Part shown: positions 35,575 to 47,028 of the stretch, piece after piece
How positions within the stretch are numbered: position 1 is the first letter of the stretch
Layout of the letters: each line of letters begins with the position of its first letter
From: Hetaerina americana
Taxonomy: Eukaryota; Arthropoda; Insecta; Odonata; Calopterygidae
Direction: 5' to 3'
NCBI GenBank assembly: GCA_022747635.1
Contig: JAKTNV010000061.1
Span: forward strand, 2,371,501-2,435,500
DNA length: 64,000 nucleotides
The notes under the pieces: generated by a model
Seen by the model: only the letters and a program-made list of their open reading frames with translations
What the model was told of the DNA's origin: nothing
The model's database searches: none
Made by a program: the position numbers and the translations under genes

Positions 35575-35684
35575 CATGAACCTCCACAAAGTTGAGCCCG
35601 AGACCATAGAATTCAACATAATGCTTCATACGCCACACACAAGATCCACCCTAGCAGCCTCAAATAACTGCGAAAACCTATATA

Positions 35685-36611
35685 CAGCGTCGCACCCAAA
35701 GGTGGTAGGACTGATTTTCTCTGGCGCGAACGGAGAGGTATAGGGTGGCCTGCTTGGCAGGTTAAGGTGGAGGGGGCTCTTAGAAACAGACCAAAACCAA
35801 TTTCAGTTGCCTGCGGGCTGTCGTTAAGTGAGGACACCGTTTTTAGTGAAGCAAGTTTTTTATCCGCGTCGAAAAACAAAATGAATCTGAATTTAGAGCA
35901 ACGTTATTCCGTGAAGTTTTGGGCGAAACTCGGGAAGACGGCAACTGAGACCCTCGATATGATCAAGCAGGCTTATGGAGACACTGCCTTAAGCCGTTCC
36001 ACAGTATTTGAGTGGCACAAGTTGCTAAAAGAGGGTAGGGAGCTCGTTGAAGACGGCCATCGCTCCGGACGGCCGTCGACGGCAAGAACCGACACGAATG
36101 TGGACAGAGTGAGGACACTGCTGAACACAGACGACGCTTAACCAGTAAAGAAATTGCAGACCAGTTAGGTCTGTCTGCATCCAATGTCCAACGCATTATT
36201 TCACAGGATTTGACCATGCGCGAGGCGTGCGCCAAGATGGTGCCGAAGATTCTGCCATGGCGCGCTCGTCGTCAGACAGCTCCTGGCCAAATACGGCGTT
36301 GCCACGTTGCCGCACCCGCCCTATTCTCCCGATCTGGCACCACCGGACTTCTTCTTCTTCCCCCTGATGAAAAGACAGCTCAAGGGACGACGTTTTGACT
36401 CGATAAAGGCCGTTCAAGAGGCTTCGACGAGGGTCATCAACGGCATCCCCAAAGAAAATTTCCAGCGGGCGTACGGGGAATGGGAGCAACGTTATACTAA
36501 GTGTGTAGCAGCTCAAGGAGCATACTTTGACGATTATTAAGTCGATGTAAGTATACGGTCAATAAAATTCTTGTAAAAAAATCAGTCCTACCACTTTTGG
36601 GTGCGTCCCTG
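35685..36611 (+). mobile_element. mariner element with TIRs and TA target sites, internally deleted
   Basis: Terminal inverted repeats match over about 34 bases with few differences. The left end reads CAGCGTCGCACCCAAAGGTG (35685). The right end, on the opposite strand, reads CAGGGACGCACCCAAAAGTG (from 36611). Both are bordered by TA (35683-35684 and 36612-36613), the standard Tc1/mariner target duplication. The element is 927 bp against roughly 1.3 kb for intact members, because the middle of the transposase is missing. It is non-autonomous but its ends look recent. Confidence 0.9.
35881..36540 (+). pseudogene. mariner transposase, frameshifted, lacking first catalytic Asp residues
   Basis: The ATG at 35881 opens the first helix-turn-helix (LEQRYSVKFWAKLGKTATET, then STVFEWHKLLKEGRE and RSGRPST). 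A frameshift near 36130 ends this frame at codon 87. The second helix-turn-helix continues in another frame (LTSKEIADQLGLSASNV, near 36140-36195). After about 36250 a deletion removes the region that should hold the first two catalytic Asp residues. The C-terminal part is intact in the third frame: HPPYSPDLAPPDFFFFP (near 36312-36362), with the third Asp, to the stop at 36540. The family is the DD34D mariner group whose DNA-binding part resembles SETMAR. It would bind DNA at best and cannot catalyse transposition. Confidence 0.9.
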
Positions 36612-36930
36612 TATGTTATGGAAAGATAGAAGCGTTTTGGGGCAATAGAAAAAAGATGGGTCCTCAAAGAGTCCCTTGGGGAAGACACCTCTTGGACGTA
36701 TAGAGGCACTGTTAAGTCGCCGTCCCAGAATTAACCGGACCTTTCTGGTCGCTCTTAATGCACTTATCTCTGTCTCCTTCCCCTACCCTCCCTCCCCCAT
36801 TCCCGGAGCTCTTCGACCCTTCTCGTCATCCGAGAAAGACGAGAAAAAGAACCCATAAGTCTTGACTTGAGTTTATCCCCGTTATTCCTGCACTCCGAAA
36901 TTAACCGCTTAGTCCCTTCAATGGTATTCC

Positions 36931-36939
<9 letters not shown>

Positions 36940-36989
<50 letters not shown>
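36940..36989. repeat. (TA)n microsatellite
   Basis: About 50 bases of TA dinucleotide, preceded by TATATATACA. No recognisable retroposon adjoins it. Confidence 0.9.
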
Positions 36990-36994
<5 letters not shown>

Positions 36995-39600
36995 TTAGTG
37001 TGCATATCTATGCTTTTTCTTTTATTTTGCTTTATTTCATATGCATGCATACGTAAATACTCCTTTTTTTATATCTAAGTCTGTAACAGCTGGTGCTTTC
37101 CGTAGTACCAGTATGTTATTGTGGCCTTGATTCAAACCACGGTAGAATGATATCCTGATTGATGATTTTGTATCGATTCTTTGATTTTAAATTTAGATGT
37201 CAAATCAGCAATCGATAACGAAAACAGCTGGACCCGTTTGACTCCTTTCCCTGCTGAAATTTATCAAGTACGTGGTGTAGGAGAAGATCGCTGTTGATTA
37301 GGGAAGGTAATGCAATACTTTACAAAGGATTTTCTATAGAATAATGCCAAAACAACGGACATGGAAATGCGGTTTTAATATTGTGGTGTGGCTCGTGCAT
37401 GATTCTCTTTAAAGATATCCGAAATAATAAAAATGTCTAATACATGTCTTTCACCAATCCAAATTTATATTCATAACCGTCACCAACATTTGATTTATTG
37501 GAGTAGACCTGGGAAATATTTAACTCCACAGGGTCCTACAGCTCAAAAAAGCAAAATTGCGTCCACGTTTTTCATTAGAATACTCTATCTTTGTGAGTAT
37601 GAGTCTATAGATATGAATCAGCACAGACTGAGTCAACGCCTCCTAGATAGAGATTGCTCAAATGACAGCGCCCAACCGTCCAGCTAAGTGAGGTTTGAGC
37701 GGAAAAAAAACTCGAAAGGGTGCCTCGTTCTTAGAAAGAACGGTATATAGACAGTTTTCATGCAATAGGTCAAAATCTCCGAGTAAAAATGTACCCGAGG
37801 AAGATTAGCACTCCATGGATCATTGACCAGGCTGGTCGTACGTACGTCTCACTGGCTCCTGGTACGTCTCAATGGCTAGCCGTACACTCTTATGATAATA
37901 ATAATGACTTCTGGATAATCCAACTCCTTAGTTTTTTCTCATTCCTAACCAATTCATTTAAGCTCATGTCGGGTCCAATCCATATATTGCACACCGTTCA
38001 CTCCCTGTAGTCCCCAAATCCATTATTATTTTCACGCATTTGAGAATCTTATTGAACACGTGCTCACATTTATTTCGTGTTATAAGTAAGTGCGCTAAAT
38101 TCATTCCCGACATTGGCCAGTTCCGTGCTTCCCACTTCTCGAAAATACCAACTGTCGTTTTTCCTCCCTTCTTTTCAATTTTCCATTAATTGTCGGTTTC
38201 CTTCAATTCGTCGCCGGTCATGGAGAAAGACTAGAGAGCATTTCAGTCGCGAGAGAGTTTTTTAGTCGCAAAGCCTAACTTTTTCATCTATTAAGTTCCA
38301 ATGAAAAGATTTCTAATGTCCGCAGATAGTATAAGAGAGACTACTGATACTATCAGTATACTAGTATTTTGGCAAAAAGGTGAGCTTTCAAAGGATAGGG
38401 TTGCCTGTGCTTTTTATTAGTTATCTCAGTATTCATATAAAATACATTTCTCGAGATAGCGTTTTCGAAAAAACAGTGTTACTTACCGAAAGAGGATATT
38501 GGGAAGATTTAAAAAAATACCTTTTTCATCTTGACGGAAAGGTAAATTTCTTTGATTATAAAAACTGAATCATAGTCAAAGATCAGACAGACCACGACCG
38601 GCAGAAGAGCATTTTGATTCGTGACCCAGGTGGTGAAATAGGTCTGTGGAACAGGTGCTTACTAATTTTCCTTTAATTAGCATAATATAAAAGAAATGTC
38701 AATTTTTAATCCGAATATGATAAGTGAATAGAATTTTAAAAACGTTGTTCTTATAATGCCTTGCTTACTAGAACTTGAGAACAAATTTACCTCTTAATTA
38801 TCCATCGGTCATTCCACTAAATACCAGAGGTTATCATAAGGTTACTGATGGGTCCTTTAATTTTTAAAATATTTGTGTTTTGTTCATATTTAGGCCCTCA
38901 CTAATGGCGTACGTGATTCCTAATTCAAATAAATCCGTTCCATATTTACTAAATGGCGTCCCGTTTCATGGTTAATGCATAGCTAATTGCGCTGTCGGTA
39001 ATTTATCGATACTAACGTTATTCGATCGTTAATTTAAAGAGAATGGAAATTCCAAAAATTGTAGATTTCAAGAAATGACTCTCTCCTAGAATCTATAATT
39101 TCTATACCTTCGACACATATGCCTATTGTACATTGTTTGAAACACTCAAAACTTATTCTAATGGTAATTTAAATTTTTCACGTTATTACTCAGGATCATG
39201 GCTACGAAATTTAAGACAGTTATTGGGCTGTTTGCCCTCTTAATATGTTTAATAGATATCTGTTTTAACATTTGGACCCAGTAGTTATCAAATCATATTA
39301 ATTGGTAGTAATTCATTTGATACCATGTTTTTTGATTGACAATAAAGCATTTGTTTGCAGATTATGTCATTTTTTTAGAGTAAATTAATCTCAAATATAT
39401 TCTAGGGTTTGATTGCTCTCCGACCCTAGAAAGGCAAGAAGTATATTGAAACAACGTTTAGTGTGTGTTTGTGTGTGTGTGTGATTAATCGGAAGTCGGA
39501 TGGAGAAGTCGGGCGTATTTAAGTACGTTGCAGATTGTAGTAAGTACGTTGTAGATTATTAATAAATGCACGTGGCACTTGGTTATTAATGAAAGTTCCA
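36990..39600. other. no gene recognised; short (GT)n at about 39463
   Basis: AT-rich sequence. A GT run interrupted by one T is at about 39463-39482, and AAGTACGTTG-AGATT is repeated twice at 39521-39558. No coding feature. Confidence 0.45.
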
Positions 39601-39609
39601 CCGACTTCG

Positions 39610-39900
39610 AGTGATTTTCACGCTCAGCAATGAGCAGAGACCCGTCCGTGCAGGGAGGTGAGCCGTCAGAGGCCTCACCGTCTCCTCCCATTCCCTCTCC
39701 CTTCGACCGCCAACTCGTCCCGCCCTTATCGCGAGCGACAACCCTCGCTCCCTGTGCCCGCATGCTTCGGATTCCACCCCCTCCTCAGCCCTTAAACACT
39801 CCGAGTATGCTCCCACCCCCATTCCTCTACAACCCCTTCCCGCTCTTCCGACTGCTCTCCGTTTCCAACGGCCATATAAAAAAGATCAGTGACCTCCTCT
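39610..39900. other. GC-rich, C/T-rich block
   Basis: Pyrimidine-rich plus strand (CCCTCTCCCTTCGACC near 39693) with open frames on both strands caused by composition. No gene identified. Confidence 0.45.
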
Positions 39901-40039
39901 AACTTATAGGTGGCACCATGTTGACCGCTCTAGGAGACACCGTTTTCCCGATAAGTCCTTCCCTTAATGTAAACAACGTTGAGTCCTCTCTTGGGTTTGG
40001 TGGATCGCATTTGAAGTATTTCGATGGCATAAAAGTAAA

Positions 40040-40400
40040 GTGTCTATTGTTTCGTCATGCCATACAGTTTGTAAAGGTAGCATATCCATTCGCCATCACC
40101 GTGAACTGTAACACTGACTTGGTGAAGGGACTTGGGTGTTTTTATGACCGAGAGAAATGAGCTGACGGAACCAATGATCAACTCCTCCGGGTAGGGTCAC
40201 CCATGCCAGATAGGTTGAAAGGTAGGAGCCAGACTAATGACACTTAGTCCAAGCAGAGTCTGATCCTCAGTGATGCGGCCGCAAAGTCGTCTAGTCGTAG
40301 TGTATCTGCCATCGAATAAGATGCTGCCACGTTAAAAACACTATTGAGTAAGAAAACGAGACCAATTACTTTTCGCACCAAATTATACATTATGGATACA
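40040..40400 (+). mobile_element. probable RTE-like LINE 5' leader fragment
   Basis: Aligns with gaps to 58340-58700. Shared landmarks in the same order are CTTGGGTGTTTTTATGACC (against CTTGGGTATTTCAAAAATGT), GTAGGGTCACCCAT (GTAGAGTCGCCCAT), GAGCCAGACTAATGACACT and CACGTTAAAAACACTATTGAG (CACGTTAAAAATGCTATTGAG). At 58.3 kb this sequence precedes an RTE-type endonuclease, so it is taken as the leader of the same family. No endonuclease coding remains were recognised after it here. Confidence 0.5.
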
Positions 40401-41255
40401 CTTTTTGGGCAAGCTAAGTAGAGGGGAAAAGGTATTAGGCATGTCGAATAAAATAAATGGATGTAGTAAGTATGCGGAGATGAAGAATGGGTTATTTTAG
40501 TTTATGGTATTACGCTTTTCCGTGGGATGTTATGTGGCTTAGAAGTAAAGCCGTTAGTCTCCGTATCCACCAAGAAATATTCGTGATCGGTAGGCCGCCT
40601 TTAATAAATGCATGTATACGAGGAAAGTGATGGACCGTTTTTCATATCTGTATCACGCCGCCAAAATCCTTCTTCCACTGCCTCCGAAATATAGCAACGC
40701 CTTTAGCTGAACACAATATTATTTATCCATTCCTTATACGCTCTGTTCCCTTTTCCCGTCTTTAATTCTCATTCGCTTATTCCTTCTTCCACGCTCACCT
40801 ATCATTGTCCCCTTGCATCACATCCTTGCTTTCCACTTTCCTCTCACTGCTTCTTTATAATGCTTCCAACTACTCATACTGCCTTCTCCGAGTTTTTACC
40901 AACTGAAATCCTTTTAATTCCTCTCACAAATTTTCTCTGAATTCTCGGAGTTAGAAAATATCCAATTTGGTTAAAAAAGAATCGAAATACTTTAGGTGTT
41001 TCTTCATCGCATAGTAACACCATTAAAATTTAATATTACCCTCGTCTTCCTGTTTCTCCGGAACGTCTTCACATGTGGCTTTTTACAATATAAATTTCCT
41101 CACTCTCGTACGGAACACACTGCTTTCATTAATACCTATATGGATGATCTTAAACTGTGTTGCTACATTTCTCAAACTGTAGGAAAGTGCATATGTATTT
41201 TTATATGTATTACCGGGCTTCCCGGTAGGTCCCCTCTTAAAAAAAATTAGAGCAG
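40400..41255. other. no gene supported
   Basis: AT-rich sequence. On the minus strand about 40920-40700 shows weak resemblance to the basic linker of RTE elements, not enough to call. Confidence 0.35.
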
Positions 41256-41259
41256 CTAG

Positions 41260-41580
41260 GCTGGGAATCACTCGAGGAGAGAAGGCTAAATTAGAGATTG
41301 AAGTTCTTGCATAAATTGGAAGGTCCCTTTAGCAGTGTTGTTGAAAATGTATTATTACTCCCATGGTGCTACGGTAGGAGAGATCATGCTGATAAAATTA
41401 GAGAGATAAAGTGTAGAGCAGACATTTAAGATGTGATTTTTTCCACGAACGATAGGGGATCATAATAAAATTGATCAACCGCGGTAGGGTCATGTTCGGG
41501 TAAAATTATTCAGGTGTGTATTCACCCCCTGCCACACGCCCTTGTAGTAGCTTGCAGGGTATATATAAATAAAAAATAAA
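41260..41580 (+). mobile_element. LINE-1f 3' part, cleanest 3' end
   Basis: After AGAGCAGCTAGGCTGGGAAT come LEERR-type coding remains (reading SLEERRLKLEIEVLA at about 41267-41312), then TATTATTACTCCCATGGTGC, a CGAACGATAGGGGATCATAA block, GGGTAAAATTATTCAGGTGT, CCCCCTGCCACACGCCCTTG (41526-41545) and GCTTGCAGGGTATA. It ends in ATAAATAAAAAATAAATG. The open reading frame is broken. It is the reference for recognising the shorter 3' ends elsewhere. Confidence 0.8.
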
Positions 41581-44380
41581 TGAATAAAACAATGTGACTG
41601 GCGCCTTGTAGATGGTACCTTTTCACCGCAATCCCCTCCATCTCTCAACAACCAGAGCTACTTTCTCTGCCGTCCACCCTCTTAAACATCCCCACATTCC
41701 TCACCAACGCCACTCACACCTACTCTAAATTTATCCCCTTTCTTATGTCATTATTTAGTGCCTCAGTTAAGAAAATTCCAAATTCTTCCCTCGAAACCCA
41801 TCTATCAAAACGGTGTTCATTAATGCCGCATTTCCGAGGCAAGCAACGACACGCTCTCCTTTCAGTCGATGGTCATGGTGGGGGTGTGAAATTTGGCACC
41901 AATTGACTTCTTGTTTCACTCGCTGCGTTGAGCGCTCATAGTGCCAAAATTGGCGTCCAGGTAGCGCCGAATAGTTTTTGAACCAATGCATACAGGTGTG
42001 TGTCAGTAAGATGGGGGAGGGAGAGGAAGATGGAAGGAATGGGTTGTTCCTTCCCCGTCCATTTCCCCTTTTTTCCCCTCAACTCCAAAATATCCAACCG
42101 CCCACTTATCTTTCTCATCGGACCGAGTCGGCCAATCATGGGAAACGTTTTCATTGGTGGTTTTTGCGAAGGAGGTAAATAAGGTCCACGGAAATGCGAG
42201 GAAATAGATGGTGCATGCCAAATCAACACGCGTGGAATAATTTAAAAAACACAGAAGGGTACACACACAGTGACGCAAAAATAATTCTAATGAGAGCATT
42301 ACTTCGGTCAAAGTGCTCGCCGCTGGAAGACGGGTCCGGAAATTAAGTTGAACAGACTTCCAAATAATTCTGCATGCGGAACGTCACCGTTTCTACGGAT
42401 CACTTTAAATCACACATTCATTGCCGAGACAGATATATAGTGTCAAGTTATGAATAAAAAGTATCGGTAATCCTCCCTCAAAAGACACTGCCATTGGACC
42501 CAAAGTCCCGTCAAAGAATCTTGCACGCTTACTGTTAAGGACCTTCCGCAATCCGTCTACCAGGGAGCCTTTGAGTCGCGGAAAAATCGCTGGCGAAAGT
42601 GTATTGACGCTCAAACGATGTACTTTAAAGAATTTTGAGGCATCGCAGCAATATCTGAAGTAAATCAATTTTTCTGCAACTTTTACCGATACTTTTTAAA
42701 ACAACCATGAATGTGTATAGTTATCTCCTGAATTTCGTGTGTGGAATTATTCGAACAATCAATATTAGTCGCTCAGTTATGAGTTGAAGATTTAGGCTAA
42801 AATTAGGAAAATATAATTAGGCATCACTCTCTGTTTTTAGAATCAACATTCGCATTATTTAAGTAAAATTTTCATCGTTTTTGGCAATAATCACGCTATC
42901 TTCACATTGAAAATTTAGAGTTGAATGGGGGTTAAAAACATTAGAACCTTTTTTCTTGGTGACAAAGGTCAATATTCCCGTTTCTTTTGACTGTCACTCT
43001 GAAAGTCTTATCACCCACAGATGCTAAGGTATAAGTTTAAAATCCTGCAGGTAACTAAAAATGGCACCCCCTTGAAGCATTTACGAGTAATATTTCAGAT
43101 ATGTACCCTTGGATAACATGATCCCCCTGAGATCGAAGAAATAATGAAGTAGTTTATTTTTATAGTTAATGTATCAGGGAAATAACTCCTTGCTTAATAA
43201 GAAGAGCCCGATTCCACTTGACTTAAATCTTGACTGGCCTGATCAAGAAGTTTTTCGACGAAGTGTTCCCTTATCAATGGTGCATACCGTTCTAAATATT
43301 ATAATGCACGACATATCTCAGAAATTAAGTCCGCTCGGGGATAGAGGACAATTTATTTATTTAAAATTCACATGGAGAACGATTCTTCTCATCATATTTC
43401 ATCTCATATCTCATCAAAATAAGTCGATATAGAGATATAAATGGAGTACTGTATGAGAAACAAATTGAGCACGAGAAATCATAGGCTACAAAATTAATTC
43501 AGCTTCTCGTTTAAAGCGTTTAAGTCGAGACCATTAAATCCACGCCGCCATAAGTTGAGGTTTTTGATCCATGGATAATGTGCGCGGCAGCTCTCAGTAA
43601 TGAGTGGCCAAACAGAAAGGCCAGATTCGACAAGTGCCCGTGTCGGCGGCATCCGTTTCACGCACTATTGGATAGTTTAATCCACAGACCGAAAGGATAA
43701 CGAACCACTGCGCAATGCTTGGTAATGTGGCGTGTATCCTCATGGTGATGGTTGGCGTAGGAAGTCCGGTTAGGATGGATGGAGGATGGGGCATGTATTT
43801 ATCGATTATCGAGTCCTTTGAAAGGACGAGTGGTTTCGGAGGAAGAGGGGGCGCTTTCAGACAACGGGTGGGACGAGAGGGGTGGGATGGGAAGGGATTT
43901 GAAGTAATCCCCTCTCCTTCTTACTTGGAGAGACAGAACTAACTGTTCGGTGACAAGCCACGTAAATGGAAAAGGGTTAGGGCGATGGAAAAAACTTGGT
44001 GAAAACATCAATTCAGAATTTCTGGCTCGTGATGATGACCATTTCCCTCTGGCCAACGGTTAAAAATTCAAAACTAACGGCATTGTTTATGCGTCTTGAA
44101 AATTTTAACTTAATCACTTTGCTGTTTACTAAAATTTTCCTCCTAGTCGTGAAACTATAACCCAGAACTCCTTGCAGGCCAATTTCCGGCCTGATGGATT
44201 TATAAAAATGTGTTAAAGCGTTTTCCCATTTATTTAGTACATATTTCCATAGTAGTAGTTATGTCTACTTTAAATTTGCGAATATTTTCTTAAATGCAAA
44301 ATCATATTTTCACAATTACTATGTTGACTTTAAAGATTTGTGTTACGTTTTCAAATTTTTGCATTTTAATACACATTAGC
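41580..44380. other. no gene or repeat recognised
   Basis: Mixed sequence, AT-rich except for a G-rich stretch at about 43740-43900. The 87-codon ATG frame at 43169-43432 has no recognisable motif and is treated as chance. Confidence 0.45.
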
Positions 44381-44382
44381 GG

Positions 44383-45845
44383 ATGATTCTGTTAGAGTTA
44401 CTATCGCAGAATTTCCCACATTCATTTGAATTTTTTATGACTTCATTGTCATTAGTCCAATGGAATCATAAAAAAAACAATCGATATCCGAAAAAATCAG
44501 CAAAAGTTATCATTGAAATACTGGAAGTGGTCAAAAGTGAGTTTCCAAACCCCCTGGATTGGAAAATAGCCAATATCATACCTATTTTTACAATCGGAAA
44601 TAAACAAGACCCGGGTAATGACCAACCAATTTCGTTAACCTATCTCTCCTGTCGATTGTTGGAATACATTATTGTTAGTAACATAATGACATTCCTCGAC
44701 ACTCACAACCTTTTATCCAACAGGCAACACGGATTCATAAATGAGAGATCATGTGAATCGCAATTGGGACTTTTTATTCATGAAGTTCTACAATCGAGCG
44801 AAAGAACAAACAAGTGGATTTCATATTCTTGGATTTCAAAAAAACCCTTTGATATAGTTCCACACGCTAAATTGATTCACAAGTTCAATCGCATGGAATA
44901 AACGACAAAGTAATAAACTGGAATCGGGACATCCTTACTGATCGCAAACAAAAGCTGGTGATAGATGGCTCAAACTCTAATTATGTGCAAATAACATCCG
45001 GTGTCCCACAGGGTAGCGTCATAGGACCACTACTATATCTTTTATACATAAATGATGTCACCAGTAAAATAAAAAACAGCATAAGGCTTTTTGCCACTGC
45101 AATCTATAGGGAAATAGCGAATGACGCAGATCGTAAATCACTACTAACTGACTTAAGCAACATTCAAAAATGGTGTGAAAAATGGTAGCTGGAATTAAAT
45201 ACGAAAGAATGTACCGCCATGCGTTTCTTAAACAATAAAAAACAGAAGTAAACTTTACCAACTTACACACTCGGAGATGTTTGGATGAGCGTTGTGGATG
45301 ATATAAAATGTTCAGGTAAAATTATTCTGGTGAGTATTCACCCCCTGCCTCACGCACTGGTCGTAACCTCCAGGGCATTTGTAATTAAAATTAAATAAAA
45401 ATACTTGGGGGTCACCATTGCATCGGAATTTTTTCGGGGAAAACATATACGCGCGATTTGTGGAGGGGCGCTAAAAAAAAGCTGGCATTCGTCAAACGTA
45501 TGGTCGGAAGGTATAGTGATGAAAAAGAGAAGGAAACGAGCTATTTATCTTTAGTTAAGCCTCACATTGAGTATACGGCGAACATTTGGGATCCTTTTCA
45601 AAAAACACTCATTACAGAAATGAAGAGGTTACAGAAAAAAGCCGCTGGGGTCGTGGAAAACTCGTACCAATGGACACGAAGCGTCACACATTTAATACAG
45701 ATTCTGGGATGGGAACCTTTAGAAATGCGGAGACTCAGGGCTAGGCGAAATGAAAGAAAGAAAAGAGGCGAAATTCTGTCCATGTGCTATCCCAATCCAG
45801 CAGTTCATGTTTCAGACAATGCAGCCCACAGTGCTTTTGGTTAGG
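44383..45845 (+). pseudogene. CR1/Jockey-type LINE reverse transcriptase, best copy, inactive
   Basis: Segments run in the right order across several frames: PLDWKIANIIPIF (44550-44588), DPGNDQPISLT (44608-44640; usual G-N-Y-R-P-I-S-L), RQHGFINERSCESQL (44725-44766), FDIVPH (44848; usual A-F-D-x-V-P-H, palm A), TSGVPQGSVIGPLLYLLYIND (44996-45055, intact), LFATAIYREI (45088-45117) where the catalytic F-A-D-D has become F-A-T-A, NIQKWCEKW then a stop, KYLGVTIAS (45398-45424), KPHIEYTANIWDPF (45557-45598) and LGWEPLEMRRLRAR (45704-45745). Loss of the Asp pair, frame shifts near 44830 and 44890, stops and a nested insertion make it dead. The endonuclease half is absent. Confidence 0.85.
45309..45396 (+). 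mobile_element. LINE-1f 3' end nested inside a LINE reverse transcriptase
   Basis: TGTTCAGGTAAAATTATTCTGG, CCCCCTGCCTCACGCACTGG and CCTCCAGGGCATTT, an 88-bp family 3' end, separate GATGATATAAAA from TACTTGGGGG. Those two halves form a single D-D-I-K-Y-L-G-V coding segment when the insert is ignored. ATAAAA occurs on both sides (45303-45308 and 45395-45400) as a likely target duplication. It is an extremely 5'-truncated insertion into a related element. Confidence 0.85.
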
Positions 45846-46034
45846 AGAATATTAATTATGTCAGATATGAAACTCGTAACGAGCCATCTGTCGGAAGTCA
45901 TTGCAAAAATTGGGGAGTCCGGTCACAAAATAATAGTGGAGAATCGTCAACTGAAATCTTATAATTAAAATTATATGAGCGAGGAAACAATGGTAATGGT
46001 ACAGGTATTTACGGTGAGTTGAGGAAAATTTTAA

Positions 46035-46090
46035 TTGTTTGATGGCTGCACAACGCGTTTCACTAACTTATGAACGGATGTAAATATCGA
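46035..46090 (-). repeat. degenerate Penelope/hammerhead remnant
   Basis: The minus strand reads ATAAGTTAGTGAAACGCGTT then GTGCAGCC, which parallels GCAAGTCGGTGAAACGCGTT then GTACC at 11160-11183. The downstream AATTAAAATTTTCCTCAAC resembles the sequence after the other motifs. The CTGATGA core half is not recognisable, so the ribozyme is dead. Confidence 0.45.
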
Positions 46091-47025
46091 TATTCCCATC
46101 ACATGCTTTCCAATTGATGTATTGCTAAGGTGCCATTACGTTGCCTTGTGCACCAAAACGAAGCAGGAAGCTACTTCATTTTCACATTGCTGTGTTGGAA
46201 ACGATAAGGTAAAAATTATTATACATAAATAACCGGATTTTATCCCAATTAACAATGACGATATGTATCTAAAAAAACTGATAAGCCTTATTGCAGGAAA
46301 GGCCTTTTCATGACAAACATAAAATTAAGCATGATCGTTGAGTATTTTAAAATTATATGATAAAATTAAGTCATAACTATCGAGTATTAACCTACACCGT
46401 GGTTTTAAAACTATTTTTTATTATTAATTAGTGGGAAAATCTCAAAATGAACAAGTTTACCTGTAAATAAATTTTCAAACCTTTATTTTCATTTACCATG
46501 GATAATATTAGCTGATGCTTGCATGGTTATAAGATGTTAGTTGGGATTATAAACGCATTATTAATAATATCCAGTAGGTGAACATTGCTATCAATTTTGA
46601 AAATGTTCACTTGATAAAATCCTTGACAAATATAGCTTTCAATAACTTCAGTATGAATCTAATCCCTGTAATGGCGAAAAACGTTGATGTATCTTTGTAA
46701 ATAAAACGCCGCAATTAATGGTTGAATTAATTGCCTCCAAATGAATAGCGATATTAAATGTTACTACCAAACTGGATGGTATAATAAAGGAATCATAAAT
46801 GCCTAAATCACCGGTTTTTTATGTGAAAATAATATCTGATAACATGTAATTGCAACTTAATTTGATTAAATGGAGGAATAAAAATGATGAAGAAATAAAG
46901 AGTGGACGAAAAATTGATATATCAAACTAAAAACACTGCTTTTAAAAGGCGGATTCTCTAAGCAATATTTATTGATTGATAAAGCATTGTGAATGGATTA
47001 TAAAATACTCTTATTTTGTCGATTT
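46090..47025. other. no gene or repeat recognised
   Basis: Strongly AT-rich sequence with no supported feature. Confidence 0.45.
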
Positions 47026-47028
47026 TAA

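Larger units (their letters stand above)
35395..35627. mobile_element. Penelope-like element remnant with 15-bp target duplication
   Basis: A perfect 15-bp direct repeat, TCAACATAATGCTTC, flanks the insert (35395-35409 and 35613-35627). The 203 bases between begin with a 168-bp palindrome and end with a single-copy segment starting near 35575 (ATGAACCTCCACAAAG). Both palindrome arms carry a hammerhead motif. Known biology: Penelope-like retroelements have terminal repeats that can be inverted or truncated at insertion, variable target duplications, and hammerhead ribozymes in those repeats. This insert has that architecture but no reverse transcriptase or GIY-YIG sequence, so the family assignment is inferred from structure and the ribozyme. 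Confidence 0.65.

Noticed and set aside
40700..40925. RTE linker-like coding on the minus strand
   Set aside because: Only general richness in Lys, Arg and Glu, without ordered motifs.
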